From assembly GCA_964017125.1 (NCBI GenBank), contig OZ024916.1:1402107-1466106 (forward strand): DNA of 64,000 bases. The letters run 5' to 3'. A program made the translations under genes and the position numbers. The notes beneath the pieces are model-generated. The model worked only from the letters and a program-made list of their open reading frames with translations. It did not search any database and was not told the origin of the DNA. Shown here in pieces: positions 32,901 to 45,300 of the stretch (positions are counted from its first letter, which is position 1; each line of letters starts with the position of its first letter). The stretch comes from Flabesymbios commensalis (taxonomy: Eukaryota; Annelida; Polychaeta; Terebellida; Flabelligeridae).

Positions 32901-33600
32901 GGGTATGTTTATTTCTCATAATCAGTCCAGTGGCTTTCCAGCACGCAGCTTGAAAGGTAGGTCCATATTTACAGTTCGTGTATTCCTATTGTATAGGCAT
33001 ACGAGTCATTTTCTCTTTCTTTGCCAGTTTTACAAAAAATGCATTAGTTGAAGTTTGTTAACTATTGATTAATTAGGTGAAGACATGTTTTTAAGATTCA
33101 TATTTTTTATTATAGCATTCGTTTAAAAAAAACAAGTTATTTATTTATTTTTTTATTTATTTATTGAGACATATTTATACAGGGTGGACATTATTAGCAG
33201 TCAGGCTATTTTTTATATGTGCCGTGTAGTGATTTTGTTATATGAAAACAAACATTCAATTATATAATATATAATACAGATGAAAAAATATATAATACAG
33301 ATAAAAAACGTATCAAAGTTGAAAAACATAATATAGAAATGTTGCCCCGCCAAAATCAGAGACAATAAAAACTTACATATATTAATATTATTATGAATAG
33401 TAGGTAAAATACACGCTGGAAAGCGTAGTAACGTGCAAAATATTTTTTTTAAATATGATTTTTCCTTTATGAGAACAAGTAAAATATACATATAGGCCTT
33501 ATACATACATACATATACATAACATAACGTATTCGTTAGCTTTTTAAAATATTCATACATTTTTTCACATACACCGCTATAATACAATCTTGCTGATTAA
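32901..33600. other. Intergenic AT-rich sequence
   Basis: TTTATTTATT runs near 33150 and TACATA runs near 33500. No coding or RNA feature recognised. Confidence 0.4.
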
Positions 33601-33610
33601 TGTCATTTTA

Positions 33611-33870
33611 TTTAACAGGTTTACCAGCTGATAGGCCTATGTAATGTTCTTATATAAAATGTAAAAACGAATATGGACGGTACCGGCGGTTAAAGGGTTA
33701 AGAGACATTCGGTCAACGCCTCGTGTTTGCTGGGATGACCGACACCTGGAACCAACCAACCAAACAAACAAACAAACGTTGACACGATGCTGGTGTAATG
33801 CTGGGCTAATGTCGCAGACGCTGGGCCTGCAGTAAATCAACATTGGGTCGATGTTATCTCTGTTTGCCGG
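33611..33870. repeat. TTAA hairpin-MITE fragment plus CCCAGCAAACAC MITE
   Basis: 33611-33701 ends GTACCGGCGGTTAAAGGGTTAA, the inverse of the start of 55754-55991. 33705-33865 is a CCCAGCAAACAC-family copy interrupted by a CCAACCAAACAAACAAACAA run. Confidence 0.55.
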
Positions 33871-34049
33871 ATATGTTATTTGCCTTCAAATTACAAACCT
33901 AAAATTAATCGAAACCGTATAACGTCCCAATTATTGTCAACAAACTGATGGTGCTGAGTGTTGTTAAATGCAGGGTTAAACGGGCCAGTATCGTATTAGT
34001 GATCAATTATGAAACCTAACAGCTTGCCAATAATAATAATCATAACTAT

Positions 34050-34285
34050 AAAGGTCGTACACCCAATATCGCGAACCACGTTTGTCTGCCATTTAAAACA
34101 TATTTACTGGCTGAAATTTTTTTTTTTACTTTTATTCAACTCACTAACTTGTCCGCGATATCCAGGTATAATTTTTGTTTAAAATAGGCGCCGTATAACT
34201 TGGCAAGTTGAATAAAGTTGAAAAAAAAAAATAATAATAAATGGTAAAAAACTTGGTTCGTGATATTGGGCGTATGACAGGACAC
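34050..34285. mobile_element. MITE with CGTACACCCAATATCGCGAA ends
   Basis: The left CGTACACCCAATATCGCGAA faces the right TTCGTGATATTGGGCGTATG. TTATTCAACTCACTAACTTG faces AACTTGGCAAGTTGAATAA. About 230 bp, non-coding. Confidence 0.65.
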
Positions 34286-34477
34286 TATATCTGTAGCGCA
34301 TGTTTTTCGTCGATTTCTTCGTCAGTGAAGAACCGATTTCTTTGAAATTTTGCACAGGCCATTTCCAAGTCTTGTCCTAACATAGACAAAAATTTCACGA
34401 AATTATATTGAATATTAAAAAGTTAAACCATTTGACAAGTATAAATATTCCGGCATCAAGAGGGGCCTGACCACCTC

Positions 34478-35590
34478 AACTTATTGACTATTTTGGGAAT
34501 ATAAATGAAGTCGAAAATTTCAAATTTGATTTGATCGAATGTTTGTACAATTATGCAGTAATTCATAATATTAAAGGGACCCCTTGTCAATTTTGAAAAT
34601 TTAATTTATATAAAGCTATATAGCCTACTGATCTTAAAAAACAAAAAATCTTAAAAATCTTAAAAAACAATTTTAAAGCACCAAAAAAGCGTGAAATAGT
34701 TGTATTTCCAGGTCGTATATTGCCATGTAAACAAAACAAGTCAGCGATATTCAGCACTTCCCACCACTGATTCCCACGTATCAGACGGTAAGATCAGAGC
34801 ATTTGCCGCTTATTGGTGTCTTATAGTCAGAACACGGGGGGACACACCTGCAGCACTGATTGACTACACAACGCTGGGCCGATGCCATCAGCATGTGCCC
34901 CAATGCTGTGAAAACACTCAATCGTCCTTCAGGTATACAAATAGTTTGTTTGGGTTACTTCTGGTTTCATAGAAATGTTGATTGAAAATATTTGTAAAAA
35001 TATGAAAATTTTCTGAAAAAAATAAAAACATGATCCGTGGGATACAGTACTTCAGTACGGAATCAAAAACGAAAATTGATTTCATCCCAAGGGGCTGCTA
35101 TAATTAACCTAATTTAATATAATTAAATAATTATTGAAAACATGCTCATATTACCCATGCGTGTGGCAAATATGAGGATGTGTTATGAGGGAATATGAAT
35201 TAATTACCATTTGACAATGGGGTAATATGAGCACTTTGCTATAGAAAAGGACATCCGGTAAAATGTTTATTTTATGAGTAGTTCACCTAATAGAAGTGAC
35301 ACTCGTGTACCTTGATATAACCCAAATGCCATTAAAGCATAATTTTTTCTCATTAAATATAAGTGGTTGGAATGGTTTCCCCACGGTATTATGAGCATAT
35401 ACTATTTTTTTTAATTAAACAGCCCAAAAACTTCATTTTGTCATAATTGGACTACTTTTTAAAAAACTGAACGAGTTTATGTCCGTGTCAAGACTATATT
35501 TCAGACCAAATTTCAACCAATTCCTCTTATTATTAAGAATAATACAGCCAGTGCTCATATTACCTACTATGCTCATATTATCCCATCTTA
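34478..35590 (-). mobile_element. GGGGTAATATGAGC element, copy 1 (interrupted)
   Basis: Reverse-orientation relative of 62428-63351. Shared: ATTTCAAATTTGATTTGATC near 34525, ACATGCTCATATTACCCATG near 35139 and TAATATGAGC words to 35580. 34573-35095 is extra, flanked by AAAGGGACCCCTTG and CAAGGGGCTGC, probably a nested insert. Confidence 0.6.
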
Positions 35591-36305
35591 GTCAGCCAGC
35601 CAAGGGCTGCTAAAGTGATGAAAAAATTACTAGATGGCATTTCTTTGTTACAAGCAATCTGACACATCAGGCATCTCCAGTAGGGTCCTGGGGACCCCGT
35701 CTGGCCGGATAACAAACTCTCACTGCGCTTAAAAGCATATTATGACATCATTCAAAATGGCCGCCAAAGAAACAATAGGAAAATCTAAATAATATTGTGT
35801 ATAGTTTCGGCGATACTTGACCAAATTTCACAATCTTTTTTTTATTTTATACATTTTAAAGGTCTTTGATTCCGAATTTGCAAAGAAAATTAACAAAAAG
35901 CCATTGTAATTTCGTCAAAAGACCATAATATATATTTTTGTCATAGATTTTAAAATGTAATGAGCCATTAAACGAGAAGACCTGTACATCGAACAGTGTA
36001 GCTAAATATTTATCTACAATGGATGGCAGTGAAGTATCAGGTTAATATGGTCTATGTATATGAATATGAGCACACAAGGTCATATTATGTTGGTAGACTG
36101 ATTCATTAAATTATTCATTGATTCAACAGTGCGGATGCAGACGGTCATGCAGATCACACATTGATATGTGAAGGAGCACACAGCGCGTGGCATTGCACGA
36201 AATCAACGTGGATAAACCAGATGGTCTCAACCATTAGTGTGATCTTCTAGTCACATTGAGAGTGGAGAAACAATGATATTTCTCTGATAGACCCAGGTAG
36301 GATTA
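35591..36305. other. Intergenic, nothing recognised
   Basis: No repeat family, RNA gene or coding frame seen. Confidence 0.35.
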
Positions 36306-36363
36306 GCTGGTTTCGAACATGACTGGCAAGGCAGTCAGGCGCTCTACCAATTCGTCACGCCCC
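36306..36363 (-). repeat. tRNA-like head (SINE or tRNA pseudogene)
   Basis: On the minus strand GACGAATTGGTAGAGCG resembles a tRNA A box, TGACTGCCTTGCCAGTCA an anticodon arm, and TGTTCGAAACC a B box. The variable and T arms are too short for a working tRNA, so this is a tRNA-derived repeat or relic. Confidence 0.45.
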
Positions 36364-39300
36364 ATCTCTTGCACACTGAGACCGACCAATCACGGAACAT
36401 AAGTTACAACTCTGACATAATGGGCTGACGAATATCATACAGTGAATTGTATAGGTGGGATAATATGTACCAGGCAGTGTCTGTGAGAGAGCGAGCAGTC
36501 CCATGGCGTGATAGCGTTCTGTTATCAAAAGCATAGTAAGGCATTTATTATATTCCAATATCTGACTAAATAATGTTCCACCATTATTGCCATTATCTGT
36601 CGCGATATTGCCATGATTGTGCATAAAGCGACGTAAAGCAATATTCATATAATATTCCACCATGATTGCATATTGTGTTTAGTATAGTTATACTAATGTT
36701 TCAACTTTCTTTGTAAATGTAATTTTTTGCATTAATTAGTGATGTGTACAAACATCCTCAACATTAACGGCTACCAGCATCAACATGATCAAGTAGCAGA
36801 GGGCTCTGTTTGAAGATAGTTCAGGCTGATAGCTTTCCAAATCTTTTGGAAGAGGATGTGCCGTCACAATCTGGCAGTACATAGTGTATGCCTACATGAA
36901 ATTAGAACACCAAGAAGACCATTTCTCTTACCTTGCAGTAGTCTGTCTGGAATATCCTGAAACCTGATATCATGACTTTTCCAACATTCTGGAACTATTT
37001 CCTCAAATGAGAAGTAACATAACATCTGTACAAGACAAAACAATTTATTGGTAACTCAACAGTAGTATACTAGTCTGGCTAAAGTTTCGCATAAGCTTAT
37101 CTCAATAAATTAGCTCGATGTCTCCATATTATCTCATGTCACACTGAATGTACTCTTGTGGATCTTTCATAAACAACAAGTTGGTTTATCCATACTTCGT
37201 ACCAGTGCATGTCCATCGATCAAGATACAGACACTGACACAGGGTCAGGAACATTTTGGACTTGGTCAATATCTTCACTGACAGTCACAATAGACGTTTC
37301 TTTGGATGGTAAGTTCATGATTGCCTCACTTTTAGCTAATGACAAAGGCACATACACAAGTTCATGTGTAAGTATCGCTGATATATATGATACAGCTTTG
37401 AGATTGATGTTCTCTTAGAATATGCTATACTAATGAGACATGTCAGCTTTTACATTCTTGTCTTTATATATCATTGAATCGTTAAGATATTTGATACTCT
37501 CTTTGTTTGGTTTAACCAAAAGTTGTGAGCACTAAATTTATAATAATACGTGTATTAAGGTTGCAGTGCATCTTCACTACTAGATTTTGAGTACTCATCA
37601 CGTCTTTTATTGCATGTGCTATAATCACAAGTTGTTAGATCAGTGAAGTACACATTTCGCGTGTTATTAAGGAAGCCAAGCATACCATAGCACTACAAGA
37701 GTAGTGTGTTGAAAATGCGCACATTTATACACATGTAGATACTCACTAGGATGAAGTTTATATGGTCTGTATGTATGTAGAGCCATGCCAGTATTTTTCA
37801 TCCTGTGACCATATTCCAATAATCATCACTACCAGTTAGGATAAAGATTGATGTAAGCTCTTATCATGTTAGTTATGACAAATCACTTAGTTTGTGTGGG
37901 CCCCTAATCAATGGATTGTTTATTGAACATTATTGAAGATATATAGCGGTTGAAACCAATATGACACTAGAATGCTTTATTGATCAGCCTATTATCAGAT
38001 TATGCCATCTCAGGAGTTTGTAGTCAGACTTGTCATGGATGCTTGCTTGTGTTGATTTGGTAAACATACTGGATTTAACACGAATTCTTTCATCGTTCCA
38101 TGTGTTATCTGACAACTTTCACAAACTACATGGAAGTCACATATGACAACAACAACACTGTATTACTTTTTCCGAGAATAGGTCACTACAAGTCTGCAAC
38201 TCGATCTTTGGCCTTGTCATAAGCAGGTTGGTCATCAAAGATTAGTTTATTTTGACCAAGCAATTCATTCGTGTTGTGTTGTACCAGTCGCTACATTTAA
38301 TAAGGGCACCATTCCCATATTTGTTTTCAACAGTACTGCATCACTCATTGAAAGCTGAGCATGATGGGATCAAATGCACACCATAAGGCATATGGCCTAA
38401 CCACAAAATTTAATCGAGATGCAAACATGATTCAACAAATATGATTATTCATTTACATCGACCTTTAAACACCATTTCTCCTCGGGACAAAAAGTAGGCT
38501 GTGGATCAAAACTGAGATACTGATTAGGCCTACTGATTCCGACGATGTCGGATATTTGTCAGCGTGGTTGTGCGTTACATCGATATCAACTTTTTGAAAA
38601 ACATGGAGTGTGCAGTATTGCTTAAAATGATATCCCACCATGTCTCCTGTCGAGATATTGCTATAATATATCATATTGTGATAAAGCGCACAAGGCGACG
38701 TAGAGCAATAGTCACTCACTCATAATGACTAATTCCTCTGAGAACAAAGTTTTCTCCTGCCAATAGCCTGTTCAAGTTCATGGACAATTTGTAGATGCTT
38801 CAATCAAAGTTTGTGGATTTGCCATTGGTCTATGGGACACCAGTCTGTGATGGAGCTGACCCACGCTGCTGCCGTATAGCTCAGTCTCAGACAATTTTGT
38901 GTAGGCTCTGGGAAAACCCTTCAGACAAACAAGAAAATTCCAGGGTGATCAGGAAAAATTCTAGTTGTTAGGTAGGTGTATATAACAATTCTGCTCATAC
39001 CTATGAAGGCGCATCTTCTAGCTATAATCTGCTCATCTCACTCATCTTCATGCCAATGATCTGATATGAAGCATCGCAACAGACTAAGATCGTGTATTCT
39101 GCTGAATTATCTTACCCAATATCTACTTGTTTTGGTACAAATGCATTAATTATATGTGTTGTAAATACAATGTCTAGAACGATACAGAGTGTGAGATTCA
39201 GTATCACGTCCTTATTGTCATCAATTCAATCTTCTATAACATCAACACATATATAATGCTCATTGTAATCACATTTGTCGTTTAATATCATGTAATAAAT

Positions 39301-39976
39301 TCAGCCACTATATTCACCTGTGGAGGTGTATGAACTCTTGGGTAATATATAAATATCCTTTGAGCAAATGAGCACACACCCTTCAGTCTAGTGAAGGGAT
39401 GACGAATATGTATCTACACAAGCTTGTAACCACTTCAAATAAAGAGTTCAACAACAACGATATAATTATGGATCTCTGAGATCTCTGACACATTCATTTT
39501 CATCAAATTTGAACCCATATGATTACTTCACCAATACGATTGTGTAAGAAAGGAAACATTTCGATCACTGACATATTCTAGCTTCCACACGTGTACTATT
39601 AAGGGGATCTGCTCACATGCCACTAAAATATCAACAGCAATTTAAACTCCTATACACAACAAAGAGCGGGTGCCTACCGTCGTGCTTCAGAGGACTTTTG
39701 AAGGCGATTTATTTTTTATGCGTTCGTTTATGACTATTCCTCCTGTGTGTAAAAACCCTACCACCAAATCCTATTTCTGGCGCCGCATACCGATTGATGT
39801 CGGTGTCAAAGCAACATATGCCTCATATTTTCCAAAAAGGACTGCAAAAAATTGTTATCCGCCCTAGCGCTCATCTCTGGTATCTATTGAACATATCTGG
39901 ATGGACAGATTGCTTGTAACAAAGATTTGCACCATGGTGACACGATAGCCTTTGTTGGCTGGCTGACTATCTTACC
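36364..39976. other. Large intergenic stretch without recognised genes
   Basis: 36590-36665 and 38640-38715 share a block with CGATATTGCYATRAT...AAAGCGACGTARAGCAAT. Otherwise no exon series, repeat family or RNA gene could be supported on either strand. Short open frames lack family features. Confidence 0.4.
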
Positions 39977-40207
39977 TTAACCCTTTGACTTCCAGGCCGG
40001 AGTGCATGCCAGGATCCAGATATACTGGTGTAGGAGTTCTATTTTTCGTCATTTGAAGCTGGAATTGCTAACGCAATTTCCAGCTTCAAATGACGAAAAA
40101 TACATAAATGTAGTATATATTTGACGAAAATTTGTGTCATTTTATGGTTACGTTCATTGACGAATGACGACGGAAATTTCCGTCATGTATGGTAGTGAAA
40201 AGGTTAA
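39977..40207. mobile_element. Complete TTAA-flanked hairpin MITE, variant arms
   Basis: TTAACCCTTTGACTTCCAGG at the left and GTAGTGAAAAGGTTAA at the right. Hairpin 40041-40101: ATTTTTCGTCATTTGAAGCT over an apex GCTAACGC. The arms differ from the other families while the apex pattern GCTNNCGC is kept. Confidence 0.75.
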
Positions 40208-40559
40208 TGGGTTTATAAAGGGATGTCATATTTTCAATTTACTACATGTCAAATGGTCTAGCTTTTGACTGTACAAACTGTACAAAATTGTGTTATTGAA
40301 GCTAGTCAGTCAGTTAGATACTGCAAACATCCTCTGAAATTAATAATCGTAACTTGGGTCCTACATAGCCTACGGATCGTAATCCGGATCTTCCCCAAAA
40401 TTTATTGGATATTACTTTGTGGCATTACGTCATGTGCGCACCAAGCCTCAAAAACCCAAAGTAGTAACGTTTGTATTGCATTCATCCATCAAGTGGGTAG
40501 CAAAAGTGCACTGCAGATGATCAGATGTGATAGCTTAAACCTATTTTATTCATCTTAAA

Positions 40560-40800
40560 GGTGGGTAAGTCTACTAAAAGTAGACATAAAGTAACAACAT
40601 CAAGTAATCTGCCAGATCGTAACCCGGATCCTCACCGAAATTTAATCGATTCTTCTTTGGACTGACACAAACTTCTGGTAATAATTTCATGCAAATCCGT
40701 TCATTATACATTAAGTGATCTGACGGACAGACACACAGATAGTCAGACAAACAAGCAAGACCAAAAACATAACCTTCCTGACGGGGTAATCATAACAACA
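40560..40800 (+). repeat. Dispersed repeat tail with ACAGACAAACAAGC
   Basis: AGATCGTAACCCGGATCCTC ... TTCATGCAAATCCGTTCATT ... GACAGACACACAGATAGTCA ... CATAACCTTCCTGACGGGGT. The order resembles a 3' repeat tail common in marine animal genomes. A shorter related piece is at 40373-40420. Exact family not named. Confidence 0.45.
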
Positions 40801-40985
40801 CCAACGATAATTATAATTTAAAAAAATACAATAATAAAAATAATACTTTATCGTTGACATAACTTTAAAACTAATGAGTAATATTTTTAATTGGACTCGC
40901 ATCCTATGGCAGCAAAAACTCAAAAATCAATATTTTCAGTCGTGTAATAATGCTTGTACACAATCAAGAACGAATAATAAATACA

Positions 40986-41460
<475 letters not shown>

Positions 41461-41699
41461 TGATGACATCAGTTAAGCATGTCCCCCAAACGAATTCCAG
41501 TTGTTTTTGTTTTCTGTTGATGTCAATAGCTATGTTTTCGAAAATAATTTAAATAAATGGTACATTTCGTAGCCACTATGGCAATTCTAAGCCTCTTTTC
41601 TGGTGTAAGCTGCTCGATCACCTATTATGCCATGTCCCTCATAAAATCACAGAATTTATCAGTATTGACCCAATACAACTAACTGAAAATATTCTATGC

Positions 41700-41770
41700 C
41701 AATGTTCGTCCACCGTTTACGACGCTGGCCCAGCATTGGTCCAACCTTGGGTCTAAGTCTCGTGTTTGCT
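41700..41770. repeat. CCCAGCAAACAC-type MITE
   Basis: CCAATGTTCGTCCACCGTTT ACGACGCTGGCCCAGC ... CTCGTGTTTGCTGG. Confidence 0.55.
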
Positions 41771-41831
41771 GGAAATTTACGTCATTTTTACTAGGATTAC
41801 AGTGTAACATTACCCAGAAAGCATAAGACGT

Positions 41832-42111
41832 TGACGGTGACCCAACGCTGGTTTACTGTTGGCCCACCGTCTACGACGGTGGCCCAACAGTGAACCAACG
41901 TCGGGACAATGTCTCATGTTCGCTTGGTATTACGCATGTTTCTGTTTAGGTTTGGTTTGGCCTATTATGACAAAGTTTGACCAACGTAGGTTTACTGTTA
42001 GTCCAACGTCTACGACGTTGGCCCAACAGTGAACCAACGTTGGACCAAGGTCTCATGTTTGCTGGGTGTTATATATTTATTTTGTTTAGGTTTGGTTTGG
42101 CCTATTATGAC
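41832..42111 (+). repeat. Tandem duplication (about 140 bp) carrying a MITE and the gene 2 start region
   Basis: TGTTTAGGTTTGGTTTGGCC TATTATGAC is identical at 41943-41971 and 42083-42111. Each copy is preceded by a CCCAGCAAACAC-family MITE with matching core (TCTACGACGKTGGCCCAACA). The upstream copy supplies an extra ATG at 41967 that opens a 21-codon frame closing at 42030. Confidence 0.75.
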
Positions 42112-42302
42112 GACCATGACCACCTCCATCAGCCTGAGAGACCTGGTGACTGTGATTGCTGTGGGGTTCTCCACAGGTTCTATACACCTCCTCATGTCTC
42201 TAAACACTGTGCTGGTCATCAAAATAATGCAAGACTTGGACATGAATAATGCTGACGTCAGCTGGATTGTGTCACTGTTCAACGGATTCCAAAACCTCTC
42301 TG
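42107..42302 (+). CDS. Gene 2 exon 1: TM1 and start of TM2
   Basis: ATG ACG ACC ATG context; donor CTG|GTAATT. Encodes MTTMTTSISLRDLVTV, TM1, IKIMQDLDMNNADVSWIVSL and FNGFQNLS. TTTGTTTAG at 42082 could be an acceptor for a 5' UTR exon upstream. Confidence 0.82.
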
Positions 42303-45300
42303 GTAATTTGAACAAAATAAATTAATTGACAGTTTGCCGGTAATTGACAGGTTTTGTTATCGCTTTTTCTTTGGTTTTGCTTATTTTCGGTTTTTCCATC
42401 ACACCACTAGGTCTAGTGTACTTCTGAATTTGAATTATTTTGTTTTAGATTTTTCCATCACATCTCCGATCGGTTCAGGTCCTATAGTCCGACGGCCCAT
42501 TAGTCCGACGGCCCATTAGTCCGACGGCCCATTGGTCCGACGGCCCATTGGTCCGACGGCCCATTAGTCCGACGGCCCATTAGTCCGACGGCCCATTGGT
42601 CCGACGGACGACCCATTGGTCCTACAGTCCATAGGTCCGACGACCCATTGGTCCGACGGCCCATTGGTCCGACGACCTATTGGTCCGACGACCCATTTGT
42701 CCGACGGCCCATTGGTCCGACGGCCCATCGGTCCGACGGACGACCCATTGGTCCTACAGCCCATTGGTCCGACGACCCATTGGTCCGACGGCCCATTAGT
42801 CCGACGGCCCATTGGTCCGACGGACGACCATTGGACCTACAGCCCGTTGGTCCGACGACCCATTGGTTCGACGGTCCATTGGTCCGACGACCCATTGGTC
42901 CGACGACCTATTGGTCCAACGACCCATTAGTCCGACGGCCCATTGGTCCGACGGCCCATTGGTCCGACGGACGACCCATTGGTCCTACAGCCCATTGGTC
43001 CGACGACCCATTGGTCCGACGGCCCATTGGTCCGACGGCCCATTGGTCCGACGGACGACCCATTGGTCCTACAGCCCATTGGTCCGACGACCCATTGGTC
43101 CGACGGCCCATTAGTCCGACGGCCCATTGGTCCGACGGACGACCATTGGACCTACAGCCCGTTGGTCCGACGACCCATTGGTTCGACGGCCCATTGGTCC
43201 GACGACCCATTGGTCCGACGGCCCATTGGTCCGACGACCTATTGGTCGAACGACCCATTAGTCCGACGGCCCATTGGTCCGACGGCCCATTGGTCCGACG
43301 GATGACCCATTGGTCCTACAGCCCATTGGTCCGACGACCCATTGGTCCGACGGCCCATTGGTCCGACGACCCATTGGTCCGACGGCCCATTAGTCCGACG
43401 GCCCATTTGTCCGACGGACGACCCATTGGTCCTACAGCCCATTGGTCCGACGACCCATTGGTCCGACGGCCCATTGGTCTGACGACCCATTAGTCCGACG
43501 GCCCATTGGTCCGACGGCCCATTGGTCCGACGACCTATTGGTCCGACGACCCATTATTCCGACGGCCCATTGGTCCGACGGCCCATTGGTCCGACGGACG
43601 ACCCATTGGTCCTACAACCCATTGGTCTGACGACCCATTGGTCAGACGGCCCATTAGTCCGACGATCCATTGGTCCGACGAACTATTGGTCCGACGACCC
43701 ATTGGTCCGACGGCCCATTAGTCCGACGGCCCATTGGTCCGACGGCCCATTGGTCGGACGGATCATTTTTAAATACCGACCTTGCACACGCAAGACACCT
43801 AGTTTAAAGAAATGAATTCAATTGAGTTTTGAAATTATTTGAACTGTTTACAGGGCCTACACATGTAGTTTTTAAACAAGGTAATTTTCAATCGCAGTGA
43901 AGTAGAAATTGCATAAGAGTTTCATAGCTGCTGATAAGTAAAATAATGATGCAATTCTAAGCATGAAATAATGTATAACAATAAGTATCTCATACCTATA
44001 ATTACCAGAGTTTTTAAAAAAAACAATATGTTACTAAATTACGGTTCAATGGTTATCATTTGTAATGGTCTCTTGATATGTTTATCATTTGTAATGGTCT
44101 CAGGATATAAATTTAGATAATAATAATAAATATATTTATTTTTAAAGTATGTTTTTGCGTGGCTAAACCGGAAAACTGTGGTTCAAGTATAATTACATAT
44201 TATTCAGTTTTTATTATATTTAATTGGATGTTTTCTTTTTCTTCTTTCAATCTCATAACATGTATATGGGGAAGTTTTGATGTAGCCTAGAGTGAGACAT
44301 TAATTGTTTTTTTTTGGTAAAAATAAAGACATTTTCTGAAAATAAAGAAAATTTGATTTTTTCATGAATAAAAATCAATGATATGTTATTAAACTTCGGA
44401 TTATTGCTTAATTTTTTTGGTAAAAATAAAGACATTTTCTGAAAATGAAGAAAATTTGATTTTTTCATGAATAAAAATAAATGATATGTTATTAAACTTC
44501 GGATTATTGCTTAAGCCCTATGAATACTTTATTCCACGTGTCAGTCACCTGTGCTATAATATGATGATTTAAAGGAACAACAAAAATAATTAAAGCGACA
44601 CAATCAGCCTAAAATCACCCAAATGCCAAAATTTTATTTTGGTTCCTTGATATGTCCATAATATATGAACACGTCCATGGACTAGAATTGCGAAAGTCTT
44701 TTAAATTTTGGGTTGCTGTGGCAACAGAACAAGTATACTAAAAACCCCGTTTATCAGTTTTTCTTCTTTTAGACATGTTTAGACATTGCATGTCTGCAAT
44801 TAAAAATCGTCCTTATTTCTCTTTTAGCTGGTAAATGCGCAACACAAAGTTAATGTTGACATTATTATGGACATATCTAGACGGGGTACCTGTCTGGCAC
44901 TTCGTTTCCACTGTTGACTAGGACATATCAAGGAGCCAAGCAAAAAATGACGATTTGGACCTGATTGTGTCGCTTTAGAATATAATATTATATATTTAAT
45001 TATGATTTTCGCCTTTTTTATCGCGAAAACTGAATAAACGGGAATAAGGGTAATTGCACTATATGCGGTAGTTTTTTTAATAAATTAATATAATTATTTC
45101 TTATTTTTTTCTTAAAATTAAAGGGCTATATAGCTGGGGGTTTTTATATTAAATATTAATACAATATTTTTAAGGTAGAAAAATATTGATACCACGAGTA
45201 GGTCTAGTTTTTGATAATGTAAACTTTTTTTTTTAAATATTGCAATTATGGCATTTTGCCTTGACACGGCACTATGGTAATAATAGGCCTGCATGTATAA

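Noticed and set aside
34700-34972. 90-residue frame preceded by TATTTCCAG
   Set aside because: No family feature, no partner exon, and it lies inside an insert of a mobile element.
36306-36363. tRNA gene (Lys CTT-like)
   Set aside because: Only an A box, anticodon arm and B box-like word can be matched; arms are too short for a cloverleaf.
36590-38715. Two related 75-bp blocks 2 kb apart read as ends of a long-terminal-repeat element
   Set aside because: The shared block is short and imperfect, and no coding sequence of that kind lies between them.
42564-43815. Many overlapping Pro/Arg/Gly-rich frames up to 281 residues
   Set aside because: A 16-bp tandem unit reads open in all frames; no start context, no codon bias, and it lies in intron 1 of gene 2.
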